DNA of 64,000 nt, from NCBI RefSeq assembly GCF_000373785.1, contig NZ_KB892377.1:1-64000 (forward strand), given 5' to 3'. The translations under genes were made by a program, and so were the position numbers. Origin of the DNA: Erysipelothrix tonsillarum DSM 14972. GTDB taxonomy: Bacteria; Bacillota_I; Bacilli_A; Erysipelotrichales; Erysipelotrichaceae. A model generated the notes under the pieces. The model saw only the letters and a program-made list of their open reading frames with translations. It searched no databases and had not been told where the DNA came from. Shown in pieces: positions 8,730 through 17,169 of the stretch; the stretch's first letter is position 1; each line of letters starts with the position of its first letter.

Positions 8730-10011
8730 ATTTTCGTAGCGGTTTTCTTTTCATAATTTGATTACGATTTGGACCGTTTGATACCAGTGCAATATCCGTA
8801 TCAATAAGTGATTCTAGTTTATTAATATAGTTTTTACAATTTTCAGGAAGATCATTATAACAGGTAATTTGAGTTATATCTTCTTTCCATCCAGGTAATG
8901 ATTCAATAATCGGTTTTGTATTTTCAAGTTCACTAATATTACCGAAACGCGTTGATATTGTACCTTCATATTCATAAGCTGTAACGACTTTAATTTCATC
9001 AAGATATGAGAGCACGTCAATATTTGTGAGCGCAACATGGGTGGCTCCTTGAGTTTTACACCCGAAACGTGTAGCGACGGCATCAAAGTAACCAACACGA
9101 CGTGGTCGTTTTGTATTGACACCATATTCGCCTGCGTCCCCTCCGCGTCGTCTGAGTGTTTCTGCTTCATCACCAAAAATCTCGGATACAAAAGCACCAG
9201 CACCAACACAACTTGAATAGGCTTTTGTTACCGCCCAAACTTCATCGATGGGATGTGGTAGTCCTGAACCTACTGTCGCATAGTAAGCAAGTGTAGAAGA
9301 AGAAGTCGAATAAGGATAGATACCAAAGTCAGGATCACGAAGTGCACCCAATTGACCTTCAAATAAAATATGCTTTCCTTCCGCATGCGCTTTGTTTAAA
9401 AACGTAAAGACATCACGAACATATGGATGGATCATTTTGCGGTAAGCCATGAGCTCATTGAAGACATCCTCAGGGTCAATCGGATCTTGATGATATAGAT
9501 TCACTAAGAGTGTATTTTTGATGTCGAGAACGCGCTCAATTTTTTGCTTGAGCCAAGTTTCATTATACAATTCGCAAACTTGAAAGCCGATCTTCGCATA
9601 CTTATCGGAATAAAAAGGGGCAATTCCCGATTTTGTTGAGCCAAATTGTTTTTCGCCTAAACGTGCTTCCTCGTAAACATCAAACGCTTTATGATAACTC
9701 ATGACAATTTGCGCACGATCACTAACGATTACATGAGGTTGTACCCCACGTGTCGCAAGCTCTTCCAGTTCTTTTATAAATGCTGGAATGTTAAGTGCAA
9801 CACCATTTCCGATAACATTGATTGTATGATCATAAAAAACTCCAGATGGAAGCATTTTAAGTGCAAACTTTCCTTTGTCATTGATTATGGTGTGGCCTGC
9901 ATTGTTTCCACCTTGGAATCGGACAATAATGTCCGATTCACTCGCGAATACATCCGTTAGTTTTCCCTTACCTTCATCGCCCCAATTCGCACCTACTATA
10001 GCTTTAATCAT
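8728..10011 (-). CDS. purA: Adenylosuccinate synthetase
   Basis: Joins IMP and aspartate with GTP to form adenylosuccinate, the committed step to AMP. 427 aa, normal length. N-terminal GDEGKGK P-loop at about residues 10-17, catalytic region NNAGHTI, and a C-terminal GTP/IMP segment (RRVGYFDAVATRFGCK and the NIDVLSYLDEIKV guanine-recognition region). AGGAGG lies 5 nt upstream of the ATG. It has its own promoter at 10068-10096 and a short leader containing a strong hairpin. It is monocistronic, convergent with cysE. Confidence 0.96.
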   Translation of the reverse strand: MIKAIVGANWGDEGKGKLTDVFASESDIIVRFQGGNNAGHTIINDKGKFALKMLPSGVFYDHTINVIGNGVALNIPAFIKELEELATRGVQPHVIVSDRAQIVMSYHKAFDVYEEARLGEKQFGSTKSGIAPFYSDKYAKIGFQVCELYNETWLKQKIERVLDIKNTLLVNLYHQDPIDPEDVFNELMAYRKMIHPYVRDVFTFLNKAHAEGKHILFEGQLGALRDPDFGIYPYSTSSSTLAYYATVGSGLPHPIDEVWAVTKAYSSCVGAGAFVSEIFGDEAETLRRRGGDAGEYGVNTKRPRRVGYFDAVATRFGCKTQGATHVALTNIDVLSYLDEIKVVTAYEYEGTISTRFGNISELENTKPIIESLPGWKEDITQITCYNDLPENCKNYINKLESLIDTDIALVSNGPNRNQIMKRKPLRK

Positions 10012-10034
10012 AATTACCTCCTAAAAATACAAAA

Positions 10035-10054
10035 TGAGACACTCTTGTGTCTCA
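10035..10054 (-). promoter_or_regulatory. Hairpin in purA leader
   Basis: Perfect 8-bp inverted repeat TGAGACAC-TCTT-GTGTCTCA, about 7 nt after the predicted transcription start. On the purA strand it is followed by TTTTGTATTTTT and then the ribosome-binding site, so it could be a 5' stability hairpin, a weak attenuator or a DNA operator. I see no purine riboswitch consensus in the short leader. Confidence 0.55.
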
Positions 10055-10067
10055 CTGTACACGAACT

Positions 10068-10096
10068 AGAATACTTTTATTTTTTTTATGTGTCAA
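10068..10096 (-). promoter_or_regulatory. purA promoter
   Basis: On the minus strand: -35 TTGACA (10091-10096), 17-nt spacer, -10 TATTCT (10068-10073). It is a near-consensus sigma-A promoter, giving a leader of about 50 nt. Confidence 0.75.
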
Positions 10097-10114
10097 GATT
10101 TTTTTTGCTATGCA

Positions 10115-10158
10115 CAAAAAAATACAGAGGACTCAAATTGAGAGAACCGCTGTATTTT
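10115..10158 (-). terminator. Terminator of 5'-nucleotidase gene
   Basis: On the minus strand AAAATACAG ... CTGTATTTT forms a 9-bp stem, with further pairing inside (GGTTCTCTCAA with TTGAGTCC), followed by a T-run. It lies just after the stop of the minus-strand gene. Confidence 0.8.
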
Positions 10159-10167
10159 AGGGAAAAT

Positions 10168-11688
10168 TTAGGATGCAATAACCTTGATGTTATTGTGATG
10201 ATTTACAGTGACCGGGGAATGCTTCACAAAATAGTCCATAATAATATCGACCATTTCTTCTTGAATATCTTCGATTGTTTCGCTATCTGCAACCATCGTG
10301 AAGTTTCCACCACCCATAGCCCGATAATTATTAACAACAACTGAGAAGGTATCATCATCAAGGACCGGTTTTCCTTGATAGGTCAATTCAATTACTCGTG
10401 AACCGCGTTTTTGTGAAACATCAATCGTATAATCCACACCATCGAGCATATCGTAATTATAATGTTGCGGTTTCGGTGCTATAAATTCAGGAGAAGGTAC
10501 AATATTACCAGCATCATCAAGACTAAAGTAATATGCGCTAAATTCAATCATTTCACGTAAAGCTTTACCACTCATGCGTTTTACCACAAGGGTGTTTGGA
10601 TAGAGATAGGTACTTACCAATTCACGCATGGTAATTGAACGCTTGAAGCCTTGAGCTCCATTAAATAATGCCACAGATGAAATTTGGGCTCCAGAACGTT
10701 CCAGTTGAATCTGATTTAAGAGCGATACGAGGGGATGTTTATGAAGACGTGCATCAAGTTCATCTTTAATCATAACATCCATATTTTCAAGAGAACCAAC
10801 AGGTAAATCCAACCATGTCTGAGTCGCATCTTGTAAATCTTGGAGTGGTTTCAACAAAGACATATCGACAGCAAAGTCTGCAGCACTCATCAGCTCAGCT
10901 GAAGTTGCGCCCGTTTCCAAGTCCAAATCAATTGTAATAAATTCCTTAGCTTTAAAAGTATTTTGTGTAACAAGTACACCGTTTACCGTTTCAACAAAAG
11001 AACGATGTTGATGACCTGTGATGAGGATATCAAGACCTTCAATTTGTGTCATGGCATATCCTTCATTTTCACCTGTTAGGCGTTCAGTTGGGACGCCGGT
11101 AAGAGGATCGCGTTCAAGTCCACCATGATACATTGCAATGACATAATCAACATCATTGCGGACTCGTTGGACTTCATTTTGAAGGTGGTCGTAGGCACTG
11201 AAAAATTGCATATTGTTGATATGGTTTGGTCGCTCCCAATGCGGAATATATTGGGTAAGTACTCCAATTAAAGCAATGGTTTTCCCACCATAGTTTAAAA
11301 TTTGTGTTTGCCCTGGAACGTTACCATCGATTTCTAAATTTGAAGTGAGCAGTGGTGCTTTGTTTTCTGAAATATATTTTTTAAGAATCTCAGGACCATA
11401 GTTAAAGTCATGATTACCAAGATTAATATAATCATAGTTCATCGCATTAAAGCAACTCGCAGTTGGATTGGTATACAGATCAGCATGTTGATGTGCATAC
11501 GTTAGAAGTGGCGTTCCTTGGAAGGCATCTCCATTATCTAAAAGCAAAACTTCCCCTTGTTCACGGTAAGTTTTTACGGCAGAACTGATTCGTGAAAGAC
11601 CGTAGTTTTCGATATTATCACGACTTGTATAATTCGTTGGAAAGATATTTCCATGGACGTCTGTTGTAACGACGATTTTAAGTTTCAT
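10168..11688 (-). CDS. 5'-nucleotidase / 2',3'-cyclic phosphodiesterase family protein (cytoplasmic form)
   Basis: Two-domain metallophosphatase of the UshA/CpdB/YfkN family, about 506 aa. N-terminal calcineurin-like domain with TTDVHGNI, GDAFQG, LGNHDFN, YHGGLERD and ITGHQHRS, which together supply the di-metal centre; C-terminal 5'-nucleotidase substrate domain from about residue 320. Unlike most relatives it has no signal peptide or wall anchor, so it probably acts inside the cell on nucleotides. I choose ATG 11688; an upstream in-frame TTG at 11700 would fall at or before the likely transcription start. It would hydrolyse nucleoside monophosphates or cyclic nucleotides; specificity is not readable. 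Confidence 0.87.
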   Translation of the reverse strand: MKLKIVVTTDVHGNIFPTNYTSRDNIENYGLSRISSAVKTYREQGEVLLLDNGDAFQGTPLLTYAHQHADLYTNPTASCFNAMNYDYINLGNHDFNYGPEILKKYISENKAPLLTSNLEIDGNVPGQTQILNYGGKTIALIGVLTQYIPHWERPNHINNMQFFSAYDHLQNEVQRVRNDVDYVIAMYHGGLERDPLTGVPTERLTGENEGYAMTQIEGLDILITGHQHRSFVETVNGVLVTQNTFKAKEFITIDLDLETGATSAELMSAADFAVDMSLLKPLQDLQDATQTWLDLPVGSLENMDVMIKDELDARLHKHPLVSLLNQIQLERSGAQISSVALFNGAQGFKRSITMRELVSTYLYPNTLVVKRMSGKALREMIEFSAYYFSLDDAGNIVPSPEFIAPKPQHYNYDMLDGVDYTIDVSQKRGSRVIELTYQGKPVLDDDTFSVVVNNYRAMGGGNFTMVADSETIEDIQEEMVDIIMDYFVKHSPVTVNHHNNIKVIAS

Positions 11689-11704
11689 TTTTATCACCAA
11701 CCTT

Positions 11705-11713
11705 ATTATAACA
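11705..11713 (-). promoter_or_regulatory. Extended -10 promoter for 5'-nucleotidase gene
   Basis: On the minus strand TGTTATAAT is a perfect extended -10. It sits only about 17 nt before the ATG at 11688, so the leader would be very short. Confidence 0.5.
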
Positions 11714-11759
11714 AATCTAACTGATGATATTACGAATTGATTACTTTTAAAGTGTTTTA

Positions 11760-11768
11760 TGCTAAAAT
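11760..11768 (+). promoter_or_regulatory. Extended -10 promoter of small ORF/exporter unit
   Basis: TGCTAAAAT matches TGnTAnAAT; a TTGATT lies about 20 nt further up, too far for an ideal -35. Followed by AAAGGAGG and the small ORF. Confidence 0.5.
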
Positions 11769-11792
11769 ATTATCAAATGAAAGGAGGAACTT

Positions 11793-12017
11793 ATGAATCG
11801 CTCAGAGAAATGTTTAATGTGTGTTGTTTTATTTGTTACCGTCATAATGCATGGTATGAATCCAAAAGAAGATGAACAAGGCGCTTTTGTAACAAATAGT
11901 AAGCACCTTTTAACCCACATGAATAAAACCGAAAATGTAACATCATCGAGCGGCAAGACCGGTCTTGCGAAAATTAATATCTATGAGATGCTGTGTGATT
12001 CATTAAGTTGCTCTTAA
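11793..12017 (+). CDS. 74-aa small protein, candidate leader peptide or secreted peptide
   Basis: Short ORF with an excellent Shine-Dalgarno (AAAGGAGG, 6 nt from ATG) and an extended -10 upstream, so it is very likely translated. Residues 7-22 are hydrophobic (CLMCVVLFVTVIMHGM); the rest is polar and it ends YEMLCDSLSCS, with Cys68 and Cys73 near the C terminus. No known family recognised. It is followed by a terminator and then by a heterodimeric ABC exporter. In B. subtilis a similar arrangement (bmrB leader ORF, terminator, bmrCD) works by ribosome-mediated attenuation; the small ORF here may do the same. Alternatively it is a small exported peptide carried by the exporter. A 16-bp perfect palindrome lies inside the ORF at 11953-11968. 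Confidence 0.65.
   Translation: MNRSEKCLMCVVLFVTVIMHGMNPKEDEQGAFVTNSKHLLTHMNKTENVTSSSGKTGLAKINIYEMLCDSLSCS
11953..11968 (+). promoter_or_regulatory. Perfect palindrome inside the small ORF
   Basis: GCAAGACCGGTCTTGC is a 16-bp perfect palindrome; as RNA it folds into a 6-bp stem with a CCGG loop. It lies about 85 nt upstream of the terminator, a suitable place for a leader structure that responds to translation. Confidence 0.5.
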
Positions 12018-12052
12018 ACTTACTTAATTTATCATCATCGCAATTCATAAAC

Positions 12053-12076
12053 AAAACACATGGAAGTGTGTTTTTT
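12053..12076 (+). terminator. Terminator/attenuator between small ORF and exporter
   Basis: Stem AAAACACA/TGTGTTTT with loop TGGAAG followed by T residues. No clear new promoter with proper spacing is seen before the exporter gene, so exporter transcription probably has to read through it. Confidence 0.8.
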
Positions 12077-12114
12077 AAGCATTTTAAGGAGAAAATTATA
12101 ATATAGAGGTGAAT

Positions 12115-13908
12115 ATGAAAAATATTAGTTTTATTTCTAAGTATACCCATGGTCATCGGCGAAAAATATTTATCATGATTTTTGCGATATTTATATACTG
12201 TGCAGTACTTTTGGTTAATCCACTTTTACTTCAATATACCATTGACCATGTACTTAATGATCTACCCATGAATTCGACGATTATGCAAAGTGTTACGAAT
12301 TTTTTTGGTGGTCTGGATGCAGTTCGCAACCATTTATGGTATGTTGGATTGATCATTATTTTATTGAATTTATTAAGTGGCGTTGCACATTTTTGTGGAA
12401 GTTTATCGATTGGTTCTTACTCAGAATATTTTGCGGAAAACTTACGTAATGATTTGTTTGACCATTTGCAAAAACTTCCATACGCTTATCACGTCCGTGC
12501 AAAAACGGGGGACTTGATACAACGTTGCACAAGTGATGTTGATCAGATCGGTCGGTTTTTGAAATCTAAAATCCAAGAACTCGTTTATGCACTCACAATG
12601 GTTGTGGTTGCTATAACGATTTTATTTCGAATCAATGCGAAAATGACATGGCTAACAATGATTTCTTTTCCACTGATTTTCGGTTTTGCATTTCTGTTTT
12701 TTAAAAAAATGCAAGTAGTTTTTAGAAAAAGTGACGAAGCTGAGGCGGCATTGTCTAATACATTTCAAGAAAGTATGGATGCCGTGCGTGTTGTAAAAGC
12801 ATTTAATCAAGAACGCTACGAAGTACAAAAATTCGAAACAAAAAACCGTGCTTATGCTTCCATTACGAAGGATATGATGCGCCTTTTGGGTGTCTATTGG
12901 GGCGCATCAGATTTGATGTGTTTTATCCAAACTCTAATTGTGCTCATAGCAAGTATTTTTGAAGTTCGTTCAGGAAATCTAACTATTGGAAATGCCGTAG
13001 TATTTATTTCGTATGTCAACATGGTTCTATGGCCAATAAGAAATGTTGGGCGTACGCTGTCGGATATGGGAAAAGTTAGCGTGAGTATCGATCGTCTTAA
13101 TGAAATTTTAGACTTACCAATTGAAGATTTGGAGTCAGGGCTGAAGCCAGAGATTAAGGGGAACATCTCATTTAATAATGTTTCTTTTAAATATGAAGAT
13201 GCAGCAATGCCAGTGCTGGAAAATCTTAATTTTGAAATTGCTCAAGGAGAAACTGTCGCGATTATGGGACCAACAGGAAGTGGTAAATCAAGTTTAGTTC
13301 ACCTCTTAACGCGAATCTATGATGTTACGGAAGGCAGTATAAAAATTGATGGTATCAACATAAATGACATTTCGAAGAGCCATTTACGAAAAAAAGTAGG
13401 ACTTGTATTGCAAGAACCTTATTTATATTCGAAGACGATCTTTGAAAACATCCGTATTGCAATGCCAACTGCATCAAATGAAGAAGTTCACGATGCTTCA
13501 CGCATTGCTTCAATTCACGATGTTATCACTGCATTTGATCAAGGTTATGAAACACCTGTTGGAGAAAAAGGGGTAACGCTATCAGGTGGGCAAAAACAAC
13601 GCGTCGCCATCGCACGTACGCTGATTGCCAATACACCGATTTTAGTATTTGATGATTCCTTGTCAGCTTTAGATTCTCAAACAGATGCTTCGATTCGAGA
13701 AGCGCTTAATAATACAAAGAGCGCAACCTCAATCATTATTACGCATCGAATCAACAGTGCTCAAAATGCCGACAAGATTATCGTAATATTTGGTGGAAAA
13801 ATTAAACAAATTGGTACCCATGAAGAGCTATTAGCATCAGAGGGATTATATCGAAATATCTATGAAATTCAAACGAATCAAAAGGGAGGTGGAACGAATG
13901 AGTTTTAG
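12115..13908 (+). CDS. Heterodimeric ABC exporter, degenerate-site subunit (BmrC-like)
   Basis: Type IV ABC exporter half-transporter, about 597 aa: six membrane helices (first at about residues 19-40), then an ATPase domain. Walker A GPTGSGKSS, signature LSGGQKQR, Walker B LVFDDSLSALD. The catalytic glutamate after Walker B is replaced by Asp, the mark of the degenerate partner in heterodimers such as BmrCD, LmrCD and TM287/288. Start chosen at ATG 12115 with AGAGGTGA just upstream; a GTG at 12109 is possible. Its end overlaps the partner start by 11 nt. Likely exports drugs or peptides. The upstream small ORF and terminator suggest attenuation control. Confidence 0.88.
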   Translation: MKNISFISKYTHGHRRKIFIMIFAIFIYCAVLLVNPLLLQYTIDHVLNDLPMNSTIMQSVTNFFGGLDAVRNHLWYVGLIIILLNLLSGVAHFCGSLSIGSYSEYFAENLRNDLFDHLQKLPYAYHVRAKTGDLIQRCTSDVDQIGRFLKSKIQELVYALTMVVVAITILFRINAKMTWLTMISFPLIFGFAFLFFKKMQVVFRKSDEAEAALSNTFQESMDAVRVVKAFNQERYEVQKFETKNRAYASITKDMMRLLGVYWGASDLMCFIQTLIVLIASIFEVRSGNLTIGNAVVFISYVNMVLWPIRNVGRTLSDMGKVSVSIDRLNEILDLPIEDLESGLKPEIKGNISFNNVSFKYEDAAMPVLENLNFEIAQGETVAIMGPTGSGKSSLVHLLTRIYDVTEGSIKIDGININDISKSHLRKKVGLVLQEPYLYSKTIFENIRIAMPTASNEEVHDASRIASIHDVITAFDQGYETPVGEKGVTLSGGQKQRVAIARTLIANTPILVFDDSLSALDSQTDASIREALNNTKSATSIIITHRINSAQNADKIIVIFGGKIKQIGTHEELLASEGLYRNIYEIQTNQKGGGTNEF

Positions 13909-15748
13909 AGAAGAAGAATCATTTACGTCAGATAAACTGGATTTAAATCTCTGGAAAAAAATTGGGAAAATGCTTCTTGAAAATAAGAAAAATTTAATTT
14001 TGGCACTCGTTTTTGTTTTGGGTGAAGCCGTCATTGGCGTCGTGCTCCCTATTTTAAATCGCTATGCAATCGATGTATTTTATCAAGGACACGGCACAAA
14101 TCAAGATATTATAAAATTCGCAATCTTATATGGAAGCTTAGTCACATTTCAAGCCTTTTTAATCTATGAATTTATTTATCGAAGTGGCCTTATTGAAATG
14201 GATATCAGTTATCAAATTCGGCAAAGTGTTATGGAAAAACTACAAACTCTTCCGTTTGCGTATTATGACAAAACGCCTACGGGATGGATTATGGCACGAA
14301 TGACCAGTGATGTCTCACGTTTATCCGAAATATTATCCTGGAGTTTTAATGACCTTGTATGGGGATTTCTTGTTATGATCATGCTTTTGATTGTGATGTT
14401 CACCGTTAATTGGAAACTAGCATTGATTATTCTTGCGATTGTGCCAATTGTGTATTTTGTGAGTTCGTGGTTTCAAAAACGAATTTTACAAAATTACCGA
14501 AAGGTTCGTGCTGAAAACTCGAAGATTACACATGGTTTCAGCGAAGGTATTACAGGTGCGAAAACAACAAAAACAATGGGACTTGAAGGCATTCATTACA
14601 GTGAGTTCAAAAGCAATACAATGGCAATGCGTTCAAAGTCAATTCATGCCGTAATTTTAAGTGCTCTCTATATGCCGATTATTACCATTATTTCATCATT
14701 AGGGAATGCAGGTATTATTTATGCGGGTGGAAATATGGCACTTCAAGGTGTTATTCAAATTGGAACACTGATTCTCTTTACGCAATATGCAGAGCGGTTT
14801 TTTGAACCGTTACGAAATATTACGAATGTTTTTGCGCAACTTCAAATGGCGCAAGCATCGGCTGAGCGGGTGCTCTCACTTTTAGAACAAGAGTCAACCT
14901 TGGTAGACCGTCCAGACGTTATAAAAAAATACGGAACGATTTTAAATCCAAATGAGTCGGTATATGAACCGATTATTGGTGATATTGAGTTTCAAAATGT
15001 TGACTTTTACTATCAAGAGTCTGAACCAATTTTGAAACAGTTCAATCTTACGGTCAAACCAAAACAACGTATTGCTTTAGTTGGTGAAACGGGAAGTGGC
15101 AAGTCAACGATCGTTAACCTTATTTGTAGATTTTACGAGCCCATAAACGGTTCCATAATGATTGACGGTGTGGATTATCGGGAGCGTTCGATTGGATGGC
15201 TACATTCACATCTTGGTTATGTTTTGCAAGCACCTCATCTTTTCTCGGGTTCTGTCCGAGAAAACATTGCTTATGGAAATCCTGATGCAACAGATGATGC
15301 AGTGATTGCGGCTGCGAAACTCGTTGATGCGCATCGTTTTATTATAGAACTTGAAAATGGCTACCAAACGGATGTTGGTGAAGGTGGAAACCGCCTCTCA
15401 ACTGGGCAAAAACAATTAATATCATTTGCCCGTGCTATTTTGGTAAATCCATCGATATTCATTCTTGATGAAGCCACGGCATCCATTGATACGGAAACAG
15501 AAGCCATTATTCAAAATGCTGTTGAAACAGTCTTAAAAGAAAAAACAAGTTTTATCATTGCTCATCGATTATCAACGATAGTTAATGCAGATCGGATTCT
15601 TGTGATCGATAAAGGTGAAATCATTGAAGATGGAAATCATAAGACGCTAATGAACCAAAAAGGACATTATTATAAGCTCTATATGAACCAGTTTAACGAG
15701 AGAAATGAAACAAAAATGATGAACAAACTAACACCTATTTCCGAATAG
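13898..15748 (+). CDS. Heterodimeric ABC exporter, catalytic subunit (BmrD-like)
   Basis: Partner half-transporter, about 616 aa: N-terminal cytosolic extension, six membrane helices, ATPase domain with Walker A GETGSGKST, Walker B IFILDEATASID (canonical Glu) and a deviant signature LSTGQKQL. The canonical catalytic Glu here with the canonical signature in the partner is the expected division in asymmetric exporters. Start at ATG 13898 with AAAGGGAGGTGG upstream; the longer frame from 13862 lies inside the previous gene. The last codons lie within the terminator. Confidence 0.89.
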   Translation: MSFREEESFTSDKLDLNLWKKIGKMLLENKKNLILALVFVLGEAVIGVVLPILNRYAIDVFYQGHGTNQDIIKFAILYGSLVTFQAFLIYEFIYRSGLIEMDISYQIRQSVMEKLQTLPFAYYDKTPTGWIMARMTSDVSRLSEILSWSFNDLVWGFLVMIMLLIVMFTVNWKLALIILAIVPIVYFVSSWFQKRILQNYRKVRAENSKITHGFSEGITGAKTTKTMGLEGIHYSEFKSNTMAMRSKSIHAVILSALYMPIITIISSLGNAGIIYAGGNMALQGVIQIGTLILFTQYAERFFEPLRNITNVFAQLQMAQASAERVLSLLEQESTLVDRPDVIKKYGTILNPNESVYEPIIGDIEFQNVDFYYQESEPILKQFNLTVKPKQRIALVGETGSGKSTIVNLICRFYEPINGSIMIDGVDYRERSIGWLHSHLGYVLQAPHLFSGSVRENIAYGNPDATDDAVIAAAKLVDAHRFIIELENGYQTDVGEGGNRLSTGQKQLISFARAILVNPSIFILDEATASIDTETEAIIQNAVETVLKEKTSFIIAHRLSTIVNADRILVIDKGEIIEDGNHKTLMNQKGHYYKLYMNQFNERNETKMMNKLTPISE

Positions 15749-15756
15749 GTGTTTTT
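15730..15756 (+). terminator. Terminator after exporter genes
   Basis: Stem ACACCTATT/AATAGGTGT with loop TCCG and T-run; it includes the last codons and stop of the exporter gene. Confidence 0.88.
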
Positions 15757-16007
15757 CTCTCAATTCTTGTCATAATAAATATTCTCTATCATAATTCGTG
15801 TTCTCAAGATATCTTTATGATATGATAGTTTAGAAAAAAGAGGCTCATGAATTCCCACCAATTATCGTTACAGGTGCTTAAGTGACTATTTTATTTAGAT
15901 GAATCACGTTACATCTTCAGTCAAGGTGTAGAAATGCATAATAATTGCCGTCTTAACACTGTTACATCATTGGATTTTCAATAGGAGTCGAGATATAGGA
16001 GAAAGAT
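15757..16007 (+). promoter_or_regulatory. Intergenic leader upstream of M42 peptidase
   Basis: No ORF. A -10-like TATGATATGATA lies near 15818-15830, which would leave a leader of roughly 170 nt. It contains two copies of GTTACATC (about 15908 and 15961) and the shared context CACNGTTACATC. I recognise no riboswitch or T-box in it. The gene start has AGGAGAAAG upstream. Confidence 0.35.
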
Positions 16008-17117
16008 ATGAAGAAAAATATTACGCTTGAAGAAGCATACGGTGATGTAAATCTCGAAATGCTCGCTGATTTTACGCTTACTAATGGAATCTCAGGTCAT
16101 GAGAAAGATGTTGCGAATGTATTCAAAACTTGGGTTGAAGAGAGTGCAGATGATATTTGCTTTGATAATCTCGGGTCAATTATTGCTCATAAAAAAGGAG
16201 TCGAAAATGGACCTAAAATTATGCTTGCAGGCCATATTGATGAAGTAGGATTTCTTGTGCGAAGTATTGATGACAACGGATTTTTACGCATTCATCCCGT
16301 AGGCGGATGGTGGCCACATGTATTACTTTCCCAACCGGTTACAATTCAAACACGCGATGGAAAAATGTATGTTGGGGTAACGGGTTCTAAAGCACCTCAT
16401 GGCATGACTCCCGCAGTTCGTAATAAAGTTATGGATATTACGGAAGTATTTGTAGATCTTGGTGTTGCATCAAGAGATGAAGTTGAATTACTCGGCATCC
16501 AAGTTGGAGATACAGTAACACCTAAGTCTGATTTCCATGTTCTTGCGAATCCAAACTTTTTAATGTCTAAAGCATGGGATGATCGTATTGGTGCTGCTAT
16601 TGTTGTTGACGTAATGCGCCAACTTAAAGGCGTCGAGACACAATCTCATATTTATTCAGTTGGGACTGTTCAAGAAGAAGTTGGTTTACGTGGTGCACGT
16701 ACCGCAGCACAAACAATTAACCCTGATATTGCATTTGCGGTGGACGTAACGATTGCTACTGACACACCAGGTGAAGACAACCGCATTAAAATGGGTGTTG
16801 GAGCCACACTTGAAGTTATGGATGGGTCAGTAATTGGCCATAAAGGACTTCTCTACTATCTACAAGACCTCGCAGAAGAAATGAACATTGATACTCAATT
16901 CGAAATTCTAGCAGCGGGTGGAACGGATTCAGGAGAAATTCATAAAGTTCATGATGGTGTTATTACGTTAACGCTTTCCATTCCTGCACGCTACATCCAT
17001 TCGCATCTTGGAATTATTCATCGTAAAGATTATGCAGATACGGTTTCACTAATTACTGAATTCTGTAAACGATGTGATGCTGAATTACTTGAATCATTAC
17101 AAAATTATAAAAGATAA
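16008..17117 (+). CDS. M42 family metallo-aminopeptidase
   Basis: 369-aa di-zinc aminopeptidase of the PepA/FrvX/YsdC family (glutamyl or general aminopeptidase, forms tetrahedral dodecamers in known members). Motifs: GISGHE near the start, LAGHIDEVGF (metal His-Asp), SKAWDDRIGAAI (bridging Asp), VGTVQEEVGLRGA (catalytic Glu-Glu), AVDVTIATDTPG, and RYIHSHLGI near the end (metal His). Cytoplasmic; trims peptides for amino-acid recycling. Monocistronic, with a terminator beginning at its last codons. Confidence 0.92.
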   Translation: MKKNITLEEAYGDVNLEMLADFTLTNGISGHEKDVANVFKTWVEESADDICFDNLGSIIAHKKGVENGPKIMLAGHIDEVGFLVRSIDDNGFLRIHPVGGWWPHVLLSQPVTIQTRDGKMYVGVTGSKAPHGMTPAVRNKVMDITEVFVDLGVASRDEVELLGIQVGDTVTPKSDFHVLANPNFLMSKAWDDRIGAAIVVDVMRQLKGVETQSHIYSVGTVQEEVGLRGARTAAQTINPDIAFAVDVTIATDTPGEDNRIKMGVGATLEVMDGSVIGHKGLLYYLQDLAEEMNIDTQFEILAAGGTDSGEIHKVHDGVITLTLSIPARYIHSHLGIIHRKDYADTVSLITEFCKRCDAELLESLQNYKR

Positions 17118-17139
17118 GTCTAAGACTTATCTTTTTTTT
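17111..17139 (+). terminator. Terminator after M42 peptidase
   Basis: 10-bp perfect stem AAGATAAGTC/GACTTATCTT, 3-nt loop, long T-run. Confidence 0.92.
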
Positions 17140-17169
17140 CGGTTATAATAGAATAAAGAGAGGTACATT

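Noticed and set aside
10012-10061. Purine riboswitch before purA
   Set aside because: The leader is only about 50 nt and holds one hairpin; the three-way junction of purine aptamers is not present.
10045-10344. 99-aa plus-strand ORF over the purA promoter and the end of the nucleotidase gene
   Set aside because: It crosses a promoter and a terminator of minus-strand genes and lies opposite a clear coding region.
11762-11956. 64-aa minus-strand ORF opposite the 74-aa small protein
   Set aside because: No good ribosome-binding site; the plus-strand ORF has AAAGGAGG and a promoter, so the plus strand is preferred.
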